From: Acidimicrobiales bacterium | GTDB lineage: Bacteria; Actinomycetota; Acidimicrobiia; Acidimicrobiales; Aldehydirespiratoraceae | Direction: 5' to 3' | NCBI GenBank assembly: GCA_029247365.1 | Contig: JAQWLJ010000011.1 | Span: 18,890-82,889 of the forward strand | DNA length: 64,000 nucleotides | Part shown: in pieces, positions 1-7,164 of the stretch | How positions within the stretch are numbered: position 1 is the stretch's first letter | Layout of the letters: the number at the start of each line of letters is the position of its first letter | Translations under genes and position numbers: made by a program | The notes under the pieces: generated by a model | Database searches by the model: none | What the model was told of the DNA's origin: nothing | The model's input: only the letters and a program-made list of their open reading frames with translations

Positions 1-601
1 AACGGGTCATACGCGGCTTGCGGGTCTGCACGGCAACCGGACGTTCCTCCCCCGACTCACGGCGAAGGATGCTCAGACCAACGACGAGCAATAACGCACC
101 CAGTACGGCCTGGGGTGCCCACCACGCAACGCCATCGATGAGCAGGCCGACCAGCGGGAGACCAACCAACGCTGCACCGCCCCAGGTCAGCTCGACGAGC
201 CCGGTGGCCCGGCCTCGTCGTTCGTAGGCGACAACCGCGCCGACCCACGAGTTAAGCGACACTTGGTTGGCAGTGCGGCCGAAGCCGACGATCACGAACC
301 CAACGATGAACCCAGGCGCGCCGAGCGTTGCGATCAGCAGACCCCCACCGGCGACGAGCCCGCAGACGCCCATGACCCTGATCGCACCCCAACGATCGCT
401 GAACCGACCCATGAGCGGTGCACTCAGCGCGGTGAGCTCACGGGCACTGAGGACCGCGCTCGTCGCGCCGACGCTCATTCCTGTGCCGCGGGCGAACGCC
501 GGAAGGAAGGTGTAGGCCATCCGCATTGCGACGTTGATTGCGAATCGAGCCACGATGAGCGCAGGAAGCGCCCGCCGCACCTCGGGACTGAAGTTGCTCA
601 T
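1..601 (-). CDS. MFS transporter, N-terminal part (runs off window edge)
   Basis: About 200 residues of a major facilitator superfamily permease are visible; the C-terminal part lies beyond base 1. The frame is open and shows successive hydrophobic segments (roughly residues 11-36, 42-62, 76-96, 98-122). A motif-A-like loop GRFSDRWGAIR sits at about 65-75, between TM2 and TM3, as expected for MFS carriers, and a basic loop follows near 125-132. The start is the ATG at 601, but no Shine-Dalgarno sequence precedes it. A strong one lies further upstream, in front of a short frame ending at an in-frame TGA at 622-620 (next entry). Substrate unknown. The gene diverges from the desaturase at 737 across a perfect palindrome that could be a TetR-type operator. 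Confidence 0.8.
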   Translation of the reverse strand, partial: MSNFSPEVRRALPALIVARFAINVAMRMAYTFLPAFARGTGMSVGATSAVLSARELTALSAPLMGRFSDRWGAIRVMGVCGLVAGGGLLIATLGAPGFIVGFVIVGFGRTANQVSLNSWVGAVVAYERRGRATGLVELTWGGAALVGLPLVGLLIDGVAWWAPQAVLGALLLVVGLSILRRESGEERPVAVQTRKPRMTR

Positions 602-619
602 CGGCAGCCAGTCATCGGG

Positions 620-685
620 TCAGCAACAACCGATGGCAAAAGTCTCGTCGGGCACAGCGTCGAGAACGGATCCCGTGATCTCCAT
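620..685 (-). CDS. 21-codon leader ORF, or UGA-interrupted N-terminus of the MFS protein
   Basis: An ATG at 685 is preceded by an ideal AGGAGG with 5-nt spacing and opens a 21-codon frame ending in Gly-Cys-Cys before TGA at 622-620. This TGA is exactly in frame with the MFS start at 601, with six sense codons between them. Three readings are possible: a leader peptide whose translation is coupled to the MFS gene, which lacks its own ribosome site; a cysteine-responsive attenuator, as described for short poly-Cys frames in mycobacteria; or UGA decoded as selenocysteine. A weak pairing GACTG/CAGTC follows the UGA, but it is far less convincing than the hairpin in the AhpD-like gene at 3767. Codon use is only moderately like the neighbours. 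Confidence 0.35.
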   Translation of the reverse strand: MEITGSVLDAVPDETFAIGCC

Positions 686-719
686 GTGTCCCTCCTGGAA
701 ATGTGCCGGTTGCCTTTTC

Positions 720-735
720 CTGAACGATCGTTCAG
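720..735. promoter_or_regulatory. Perfect 16-bp palindrome, TetR-type operator candidate
   Basis: CTGAACGATCGTTCAG is fully self-complementary and lies in the divergent gap between the MFS leader (ATG at 685, minus) and the desaturase (ATG at 737, plus). The ACG..CGT core resembles operators of TetR-family repressors. No TetR gene is visible in the window, so the regulator would lie beyond the left edge or elsewhere. Confidence 0.5.
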
Positions 736-736
736 T

Positions 737-1750
737 ATGCGGCCAATGAAGCGATCCCGCACCAGAATGCAGCGAGCAAAAGGCTACGACCCGGAGCCGT
801 TCGACCTGCCACCCATCTTCCAATCGCCCGCTCGCTCCGGCGCAATGCTTCCGTGGTTCATCACGAAGTTCATGTGGCCCCAGTCGCTGCTATGGATCGG
901 CCTTGGCGCCCTGACGTACCACGTCCTTACCCCCAGCCTCGATCGGTTTTCAAGCCTGAGCGTCGACGACATCGCGATCCTGTGGGCCCGCAACGTCGTC
1001 GTGATGCTCGTCGTCATTGGCGGGCAGCACTACTGGCTCCATATCCGCCGGGCCCAGGGCATGGAGTTCAAGTACGAGGGCCGCTGGCTCGCCCAGAATC
1101 GCAAGAGCTTCACGTTCAACGACCAGACCCGCGACAACATGTTCTGGACCCTCGTAAGCGGCGGCAGCATCGCTGCGCTCTACGAGGCGATCCTGTTCCG
1201 GTTGTACGCCGCCGAGGCGATCCCCCAACTCGACGCACTCTGGGCGATCGCATTGATGACGATCGCCGTGTTCTTCATCGAAGGTGTGCACTTCTACCTG
1301 AACCATCGTCTCCTGCATGTCGACCCGCTCTACCAGTGGTTCCACGCCCTGCACCACCGAAACGTCAATACGGGGCCGTGGACGGGCATCTCGATGCACC
1401 CCGGTGAACACCTCCTCTACCTATCGCTGCCTTTTGTCTTTCTTGTCATCCCCGGCTCGCCGTTCCTCGTCACGTTCAGCCTCATCTACCTGTTGATCTC
1501 GCCATCACCGTCGCACTCCGGCTTCCATCGGTTCAAGCTTGGGACGACCCGCGACGTCCACGGCGGTGACATCTTCCACAACCTCCACCACCGGTACTTC
1601 GAGGTGAACTACGGGACGCTCCTCGTCCCGATGGACGCGTGGTTCGGAACCTTCCACGACGGAAGCCTCGAGGCCCACGAGCTCATGAAGAAGCGGCGAC
1701 GCAACACGCCAGAAGCTGGCGACACGAGTGAGGTGATCAACGATGGCTGA
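737..1750 (+). CDS. Sterol desaturase / fatty acid hydroxylase family membrane protein
   Basis: A 337-residue integral membrane protein of the FA_hydroxylase superfamily, di-iron enzymes that oxidise membrane-embedded substrates. The His clusters expected for the metal site are all visible: HFYLNHRLLH, then HALHH, HSGFH and HNLHH. Several hydrophobic segments surround them. The frame is open further upstream, but that part overlaps the MFS gene and has no ribosome site, so it is rejected. In-frame ATGs occur at 737, 746 and 767; the one at 737 abuts the palindrome at 720-735, so a leaderless transcript or a start at 767 is possible. The stop overlaps the aldolase start by 8 nt, indicating co-translation. 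A paralogue lies at 15350-16327. Substrate unknown. Confidence 0.85.
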   Translation: MRPMKRSRTRMQRAKGYDPEPFDLPPIFQSPARSGAMLPWFITKFMWPQSLLWIGLGALTYHVLTPSLDRFSSLSVDDIAILWARNVVVMLVVIGGQHYWLHIRRAQGMEFKYEGRWLAQNRKSFTFNDQTRDNMFWTLVSGGSIAALYEAILFRLYAAEAIPQLDALWAIALMTIAVFFIEGVHFYLNHRLLHVDPLYQWFHALHHRNVNTGPWTGISMHPGEHLLYLSLPFVFLVIPGSPFLVTFSLIYLLISPSPSHSGFHRFKLGTTRDVHGGDIFHNLHHRYFEVNYGTLLVPMDAWFGTFHDGSLEAHELMKKRRRNTPEAGDTSEVINDG

Positions 1751-2489
1751 TGGCAATCGTCCAACCGAAGAGGCACAGGTCCGGGTCGAGCTCGCGGCTG
1801 CATTCCGCCTCGCCGTACACGAGGGCTGGCACGAAAGCGTTGCCAACCACTTCAGCGCCGCAGTGTCCGACGACGGCACACAATTCCTCATAAATCCGCG
1901 CTGGAAACACTTCGGCACGATCAAAGCATCCGAACTCCTGTTGCTCGACGCCAACGACGATTCGGTGATGGCCGGACCCGACGCGCCAGACCCGTCGGCC
2001 TGGGCCATCCACGGCCAGATCCACATGGCATCGCCTCGGGCGCGGGTCCTCATCCACCTCCATCCGCCCTACGCCACCGCGATCGCGTCGCTCGCTGATC
2101 CGACCATCCTCCCGATCGATCAGAACACTGCTCGCTACTTCGGTGAGGTCGCCTACGACCTCGAGTTCGGCGGCATCGCTGACGACGGGGAAGAGGGCCA
2201 CCGCCTTGCGGAGGTGCTTCAGGACAAGAGTGTGCTGATGATGGGTAACCATGGGGTCACCACGGTCGGCCAGACCGTGGCGGAGGCGTTCGAGTCGATG
2301 TACTACCTCGAGAAAGCGTGTCAGAACCTCGTGCTTGCGTACTCGACTGGGCAGCCGTTGAGCGTGCTTGACGACGACATGGCCGCGAAGGTCGCCAAGG
2401 GCTGGAAGCAGTTCGGCGGCCTCGGCGACGCCCACTTCGAGCAGCGGGTGGCACAGCTCGACCAGACCGACCCCGACTACCGGGACTGA
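1743..2489 (+). CDS. Class II aldolase/adducin family protein
   Basis: A 248-residue protein of the class II aldolase/adducin fold, Zn-dependent enzymes that cleave or epimerise phosphorylated sugars; some members act on other hydroxy-acids. The metal-binding stretch HLHPPYATA (about residues 101-109) and the later MGNHGV segment with a third His (about 166-171) are present. The N-terminal ELAAAFRLAVHEGW region is typical of the family members annotated only as class II aldolase. It overlaps the upstream desaturase by 8 nt, so the two probably form one transcript. No sugar-phosphate partner is nearby, so the substrate cannot be assigned. Confidence 0.85.
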   Translation: MADGNRPTEEAQVRVELAAAFRLAVHEGWHESVANHFSAAVSDDGTQFLINPRWKHFGTIKASELLLLDANDDSVMAGPDAPDPSAWAIHGQIHMASPRARVLIHLHPPYATAIASLADPTILPIDQNTARYFGEVAYDLEFGGIADDGEEGHRLAEVLQDKSVLMMGNHGVTTVGQTVAEAFESMYYLEKACQNLVLAYSTGQPLSVLDDDMAAKVAKGWKQFGGLGDAHFEQRVAQLDQTDPDYRD

Positions 2490-2582
2490 TCGGTAGACAA
2501 CGATGTGGACCCAGGGGGGAAACCCGTGGCCATCCAAGGCGTCTCATTCGGGCCCGCGCCAAACCGGCTTGACTGCACCTAA

Positions 2583-2903
2583 GTGACCGCACACAAAACG
2601 CTTCACGCCCGGGCGGCAGAGATCGAGCAGCGCCTTGCGGAAATCGAACGCGAGTCGAAGAAGGCCACCAGTGGGATCGGGTTCGGGAAACGAATTGGCG
2701 AAGGGACGAACATCGCAGTCGAGCGACTCAAGGACGTGTCGATGCACCAGGGTCTGCAGACCGAACTGGCCAACATCAAACGGGCGCTCGAGAAGCTCAA
2801 CGAAGGCGGGCCGATGCGGTGCGACGGCTGCAGTGGGCCCATTCCTGCCGCCCGACTCGACGCACTGCCGTGGGCGGTTCGATGCGTCGCCTGTGCCGTC
2901 TGA
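2583..2903 (+). CDS. TraR/DksA-type zinc-finger protein
   Basis: A 106-residue protein with a charged helical N-terminus (about 1-75, probably coiled coil) and a C-terminal C4 zinc finger: CDGC near residue 80 and CVAC at about 101-104, joined by the family's typical IP..RL.A.P segment. This is the TraR/DksA layout, in which the coiled coil enters the RNA polymerase secondary channel. The acidic coil tip of true DksA is not obvious, so a general transcription role is an inference. The start is GTG at 2583 with no clear Shine-Dalgarno. It is followed 15 nt later by an EamA transporter gene. Confidence 0.8.
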   Translation: MTAHKTLHARAAEIEQRLAEIERESKKATSGIGFGKRIGEGTNIAVERLKDVSMHQGLQTELANIKRALEKLNEGGPMRCDGCSGPIPAARLDALPWAVRCVACAV

Positions 2904-2918
2904 CGATCGAATCATCCG

Positions 2919-3752
2919 ATGGCCATCCTTCTTGCAATCCTCTGCACACTCTCGATCGGTGCCGGCGAACACCTCGCTGCAGGCGCCACCAAGTCGACGC
3001 GGTCACACGAAATTACGTCGGGCATGCTCGCGTCAGGGGCCTTGCTCACCGGAGCACTGGCGCTCGCATGGCGGGGCGATCCGACCACACACGATCTCGT
3101 CTTCGGCGCACTTGCCGGGGTCGCCAACGGCGTCGGCATCTTACTCCTCTACCTTGCGTACTCGCGGGGGAGCCTTCGCTCAGCGGCGCCAACGGCAGGT
3201 GTCGTCATGTCGGCGGTACCGGTGCTGTGGAATCTCACCGTCGGTTCAGTGCCCGGGCTCCTCGTCTGGGTGGGAATCGGGCTTGGGCTCACCGCAATTG
3301 GATTCACGTCGTACCAACCCGATGGCGGCGAAGACGATCAGTTCGCCGCCAACCTCGCGATTGTCGCCGGAGTCGTGTTCGGAATCCTGTTGATCCTGCT
3401 GGGTGAAATCGGCAGCGACGCCGGAGGATCGCCGCTGTTCGTTCAGCGCACGGTCGGCCTCGTGGTCGCCGTCTCCGTCACCCGCCTGACCGGGCCTCGG
3501 ATCCTCCCTGCGACCTGGGCCGACCGGCGGGCCTCGTTTATCGTCGGCTTGTTTGCCACGGGGGCCGTGATCCTCTTTGTTCTCGCGATCCAGGCCGGCG
3601 GCAGCCTGGCCGTCGTCAGTGTCATGGGTTCGCAGTACCCGGCAGTCGCCGTTCTGCTCGGCGTGATGCTGCACCGTCAACCGCTGCGGTGGTGGCAGGG
3701 TGTCGGCCTTGCCATGGCGAGCCTGGCAGTCGCGCTGATCGCGATCGGCTGA
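2919..3752 (+). CDS. EamA-family (DMT) transporter
   Basis: A 277-residue, highly hydrophobic protein with about ten predicted membrane segments arranged as two EamA repeats (about 1-130 and 145-277). This is the layout of drug/metabolite transporters that move amino acids, nucleotides or other small molecules across the cytoplasmic membrane. The ATG at 2919 follows the zinc-finger gene by 15 nt. A second, unrelated EamA gene lies at 23560-24384. Its stop is 14 nt before the selenoprotein gene, so the two may be co-transcribed. Substrate unknown. Confidence 0.85.
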   Translation: MAILLAILCTLSIGAGEHLAAGATKSTRSHEITSGMLASGALLTGALALAWRGDPTTHDLVFGALAGVANGVGILLLYLAYSRGSLRSAAPTAGVVMSAVPVLWNLTVGSVPGLLVWVGIGLGLTAIGFTSYQPDGGEDDQFAANLAIVAGVVFGILLILLGEIGSDAGGSPLFVQRTVGLVVAVSVTRLTGPRILPATWADRRASFIVGLFATGAVILFVLAIQAGGSLAVVSVMGSQYPAVAVLLGVMLHRQPLRWWQGVGLAMASLAVALIAIG

Positions 3753-3766
3753 GGGATACTGGTGCC

Positions 3767-4237
3767 ATGAACATCCAACCGAAACTGACCGGCTCACCGC
3801 TCGGCTACACGCTGCACCAAGTCGAGGGCCTTGGTGACGACTACCAGTCGTGGAGCAAGGCTCTGTGGTCTAACGACCGCGCGGTTCCGGCGACGTTCAA
3901 AGAGCTGATCTTCCTCCGCAGCTCCGTCGTAAACGCGTGCCCTACTTGACTCGAGAGTCATGTTGCCTCGGCGAGGCAACGAGGGGTCACCGACGAAAAA
4001 ATCGATGCCGTCCACGTCCCTGACACGTGGGCCAACATCTTCGACGATGAGGAGCGGGTGGTGCTCGAGTTAGCGGACAAGATGTCAGGCGACGTGTCGT
4101 CGCTGCCGTCACTACTCATCGAGGAGCTGCATTCCCATTTCAGCGAAGCTGAGTTAGCTGAGCTCATCCTCGTCGCTGGTCAAGCCAATCTGAACAACCG
4201 CGTTGGAAACGCAGCCAAACAGCTTCTTGGCAAGTAG
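3767..4237 (+). CDS. AhpD-like (carboxymuconolactone decarboxylase fold) selenoprotein, UGA = Sec61
   Basis: Read through the in-frame TGA at 3947-3949, this is a 156-residue protein of the AhpD/CMD fold, small all-helical thiol peroxidase-type enzymes. The AhpD active site is reproduced exactly: a Glu at 46, twelve residues before Cys58, then C58-P-T-U61-L-E-S-H65, which is CxxC-xxx-H with selenocysteine in place of the second Cys. The frame continues after the TGA with high-GC codons and family-like helices to TAG at 4235. Stopping at the TGA would leave 60 residues with half an active site. An 8-bp hairpin sits 12 nt after the UGA (next entry). AhpD-like CxxU selenoproteins are an established family; the expected role is peroxide or organic hydroperoxide reduction. 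GAGGGA precedes the ATG. A sequencing error (TGA for TGC/TGT) is the main alternative. Confidence 0.88.
3947..3989 (+). promoter_or_regulatory. Bacterial SECIS-like stem-loop after the UGA codon
   Basis: Right after the UGA, GTTGCCTC (3962-3969) pairs perfectly with GAGGCAAC (3973-3980) around a GGC loop. The loop begins 20 nt after the UGA and starts with G, matching what is known of bacterial SECIS elements (apical loop about 16-37 nt downstream, a G among its first two bases). TGACTC (3947-3952) can also pair with GGGTCA (3984-3989), with one G-U, to extend the structure. The hairpin lies within coding sequence, as is usual for bacteria, and would recruit SelB. Confidence 0.75.
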
Positions 4238-4244
4238 CCGAGCG

Positions 4245-5951
4245 TTACTTCACCTCGGACCATCGGTCGATCACACAAACATCGGCGACGAACCGCACCT
4301 CGCGCCGAGGTGACCAATAGTGCGCCGCTTCGTGTACCGCGGCCTCGACCATGACCGCAACCGCAGCAGCATGCTCTGCCGGCGTATGGACGAGTAATTC
4401 ATCGTGCAGACACAGGACGACTTCGGCGCCAAGCGCGCGGCCCCGGCGACGCACGGTGATTGCCCAAATCTTGAAGTACTCGGCCGCAGCTCCTTGGATG
4501 AGCGCGTTGCGGGCGTAGCGGCCACGTGCGGCTGCAGCTGACACCGCCTGGTCGATGTCGCCCTCGGTGTCAGCGGTGGTGCCCATGCGTACCCGTCGAC
4601 CGCCGACGGTGAAGATGTCCTCTGAGCGCTTACCCGACTCTGCTGCCCGCTCGAGGAGCCCCATCGCCGCGGGGTAGTTCTTCGTGAGCCCGGCGAGCGC
4701 GCCCGCCGATTCGCCGGTGGTGGCGCCGTACATTGCGCCAAGGATCGCCACCTTGGCGATGTCTCGCTCGACACCCAGGGTTCGGGCGACCGGTGCGTAC
4801 AAATCGTCCTGCTGGGTCGCGCCGATGAAGCCCGCATCGCCCGATACGGCAGCGAGCACTCGCGGCTCGATCTGGCCGAGGTCGGCCCGAACCAGCTTGT
4901 AGCCCGGGGCTGCGGCAACGAGCGGGCGCATCGCAGCTGGGAGATTGTGCATACCGGCAGACGCGGTCATGCGGCCAGCCGCGCCGTCGGAACCGGACCA
5001 GTCACCACGCAAGCGACCACCGCGGACGTGCTCGTCGAGCCATTGCCACCCATAGGTGGTGGCAATACGTTCGGCCTTACGCCATGCCAGGAGCGCGTCG
5101 ATCACCGGCTCGTCCTCACGCAGCGCTTCCATCCGCCACGCCCTCGTGTCGGGTAGGTCAATCCCCTGACGACGGAGCATCGCCTTGACCTCCGCCGGGT
5201 TTCGCAGGTTGATCTCCCAGCGGGGTTCGAGCTGCTGGAAGACACGTTCGTCGCGTTCGGCCCGACGTTCGTCTTCCTCGGCCATGGTGCGAGGACGGGC
5301 ACCCGTCGCCTTGGTGATCAGCCGGCGGGCTTCGACTTCGTCGATGGGGAGACCGTTCGTGGTCAACTCCGCGCACAGCAGCTCCGCTGCCGATTCCGAC
5401 CGGGCCGTCGATGCGGCCCGGTCCGGGTCGACTCGCCCGGCGAGGAGGTGCTCCTGGGCATGCATCGCATCGAGCGCGAGAGCGGCCCAGGTCGCGAGCC
5501 GATCAGGCGTCTCTCCGAAGCCGCCGTCGATCCACTCGGGGCGAAGATGACCGTCGGGCCGAATCGGCTGACCGCGGTCACCCTCAACGGCAGGCGCGTC
5601 GAGTAGTCCGAGCTGGCCCATCTTGGGCAGGGTGTCGAGATCGAGCTTCTGCAAGGAGGCCCACACGACCCCGAGCGGAGCGCGCCACGTGCCGTTGAGC
5701 AGGCGATGCACGACCGTGACATCCCAACAGCGATCGATCGGAACGCCTGCCATCGCAATCGGGTCTGCAGCGGACCCTCTTCCCCACCACACCCAGCGGG
5801 GTCCCACATCACCGTGGAGTTCGCGAAGAATCGTGGCCGGATCAGCCGCTGGGATGGCCCAGTGCTCGTCCGTGGTTGCGAGTCCGAGCCCAACGCCCGG
5901 GGCGAGGGCGACAGCGACAGTGTCGTCGCGGGAGAAGACCGGGAGCGTCAA
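4245..5951 (-). CDS. Family A DNA polymerase, actinobacterial second PolA-type (3'-5' exonuclease/polymerase)
   Basis: A 568-residue protein resembling the short PolA-like enzymes annotated in actinobacteria as bifunctional 3'-5' exonuclease/DNA polymerase. The polymerase half carries motif A (ADLGQIEPR, about 360-370, with the catalytic Asp), motif B (RDIAKVAILGAMYG, with the conserved Lys and YG) and motif C (CLHDELLVH, with the second catalytic Asp). The N-terminal third lacks a 5'-3' exonuclease domain and looks like a degenerate 3'-5' exonuclease region. In relatives it is thought to act in repair rather than replication. Its start overlaps the stop of the class V PLP gene at 5948 by 4 nt (ATGA), so the two are co-translated. 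It converges on the selenoprotein gene. Confidence 0.85.
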   Translation of the reverse strand: MTLPVFSRDDTVAVALAPGVGLGLATTDEHWAIPAADPATILRELHGDVGPRWVWWGRGSAADPIAMAGVPIDRCWDVTVVHRLLNGTWRAPLGVVWASLQKLDLDTLPKMGQLGLLDAPAVEGDRGQPIRPDGHLRPEWIDGGFGETPDRLATWAALALDAMHAQEHLLAGRVDPDRAASTARSESAAELLCAELTTNGLPIDEVEARRLITKATGARPRTMAEEDERRAERDERVFQQLEPRWEINLRNPAEVKAMLRRQGIDLPDTRAWRMEALREDEPVIDALLAWRKAERIATTYGWQWLDEHVRGGRLRGDWSGSDGAAGRMTASAGMHNLPAAMRPLVAAAPGYKLVRADLGQIEPRVLAAVSGDAGFIGATQQDDLYAPVARTLGVERDIAKVAILGAMYGATTGESAGALAGLTKNYPAAMGLLERAAESGKRSEDIFTVGGRRVRMGTTADTEGDIDQAVSAAAARGRYARNALIQGAAAEYFKIWAITVRRRGRALGAEVVLCLHDELLVHTPAEHAAAVAVMVEAAVHEAAHYWSPRREVRFVADVCVIDRWSEVK

Positions 5952-7129
5952 CGCACCGCGTCGACGGCTTGAATCACCGCGTCGATCTCGTCTTCGCTGT
6001 TGTAGTAGTGCGCGGACGCACGAATGACGGTGGGGAGACCGCGCGGTTCGAGATCAAGACGAGCGCGGTCGGGACCCGACGTCGATGTATTGATTTTACG
6101 AAGCAATAGTTGCGCCTGCACCGACGCAGCATCGACCCCATCGACGGTAAAGGTAACGATGCCGCCCCGCCGAGCACCCTTGTCGTGCACTCCGACCCGG
6201 TCGAGCGATTCGAGCCCGGCCCGCAAGCGGGCGCCGAGGTTGGTGATGCGAGCAGCTGTCGTCTCGATGCCGAGGCTCAGCGCATAGTCGACGGCGACCC
6301 CAAGACCCGCCTTTCCGGCGTAGTAGGTCTCCCAATTCTCGAACCGGCGAGCATCGGGCCTCCACTCGTAGTCGTCGGCTTGCGTCCAGTCAGCCGAGTG
6401 AAGGTCGATGAACGGCGGCTCGAGGACCTCGAGGGCTCGCTCGCCGGCGTAGAGGAATCCGGTGCCGCGGGGGCCACGCAGGTACTTCCGACCCGTACCA
6501 GAGAGCACGTCACAACCAATCGTGTTGACATCGAGCGGCACCTGCCCGGCCGACTGGCAGGCATCGAGCACGTAGAACACCCCGTGCTTGGCGCACAGCG
6601 CGCCCACTTCTTCAGCCGGGTTGATCAGACCGCCGCTGGTCGGGATGTGGGTCATCGCCATCATTGCCGCACCTGCAGCAAGCTCGGTATCCACCTGGGC
6701 AAGGTCGATCTGGCCGTAGTCGTCGTCGTCGATCAGCACCATCTCGATGCCGAAACGCCGTTCGAGTTGGAGGAAGGCGAGGACGTTGCTCGAGTATTCG
6801 GCCCGACAGGTGACGACGCGATCACCCCGCTCGAAGGGGTAGCCGTAGACCGCCATGTCCCATGCCCGAGTGGCGTTCTCGATCACTGCCATGTGTTCGC
6901 GAGGCGCGCCGACGAGCGCACCGAGTGAGTCGTAGACGGCTTCGAGTTGGCCGTGGCGTTCGTCGGCCGTCTCATAGCCGCCGATCGCTTCTTCACGGCG
7001 GAGATAGTCGACGACCGTGTCGGTTACGACCGACGGTGGCAGCGCCGAGCCGGCGTTGTTGACATGGATGACGTTCTCGATGCCCGGGGTTGCCGCCCGC
7101 ACTGCTTCCAGGGAGAATTGTGTGCTCAC
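5948..7129 (-). CDS. Class V aminotransferase-fold PLP enzyme
   Basis: A 393-residue fold-type I PLP protein of the class V group (cysteine desulfurase, isopenicillin-N epimerase and kynureninase relatives). The PLP-binding Lys is in SGTGRKYLRGPRG at about 214-226, the family signature; the Asp contacting the pyridine nitrogen is in VLDACQSAG, and HIPTSGG precedes it. The N-terminal VNNAGSALPP segment is typical of the epimerase/desulfurase-like branch. No conserved loop Cys is evident, so sulfur transfer is not supported. It is first in a two-gene unit with the PolA-like gene and diverges from the M24 peptidase with only 35 nt between starts. Substrate unknown. Confidence 0.8.
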   Translation of the reverse strand: MSTQFSLEAVRAATPGIENVIHVNNAGSALPPSVVTDTVVDYLRREEAIGGYETADERHGQLEAVYDSLGALVGAPREHMAVIENATRAWDMAVYGYPFERGDRVVTCRAEYSSNVLAFLQLERRFGIEMVLIDDDDYGQIDLAQVDTELAAGAAMMAMTHIPTSGGLINPAEEVGALCAKHGVFYVLDACQSAGQVPLDVNTIGCDVLSGTGRKYLRGPRGTGFLYAGERALEVLEPPFIDLHSADWTQADDYEWRPDARRFENWETYYAGKAGLGVAVDYALSLGIETTAARITNLGARLRAGLESLDRVGVHDKGARRGGIVTFTVDGVDAASVQAQLLLRKINTSTSGPDRARLDLEPRGLPTVIRASAHYYNSEDEIDAVIQAVDAVR

Positions 7130-7164
7130 CGCGTCAACTTACAACGGGGAGCGCGAGGTAGACG

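Noticed and set aside
263..736. Long in-frame extension of the desaturase gene upstream of 737
   Set aside because: It runs antisense through the MFS gene and its leader, has no ribosome site, and shows no family similarity; the desaturase family starts near 737-767.
3767..3949. A separate 60-residue protein ending at the TGA
   Set aside because: It would contain half of the AhpD active site; readthrough to 4237 completes it, and a SECIS-like hairpin follows.
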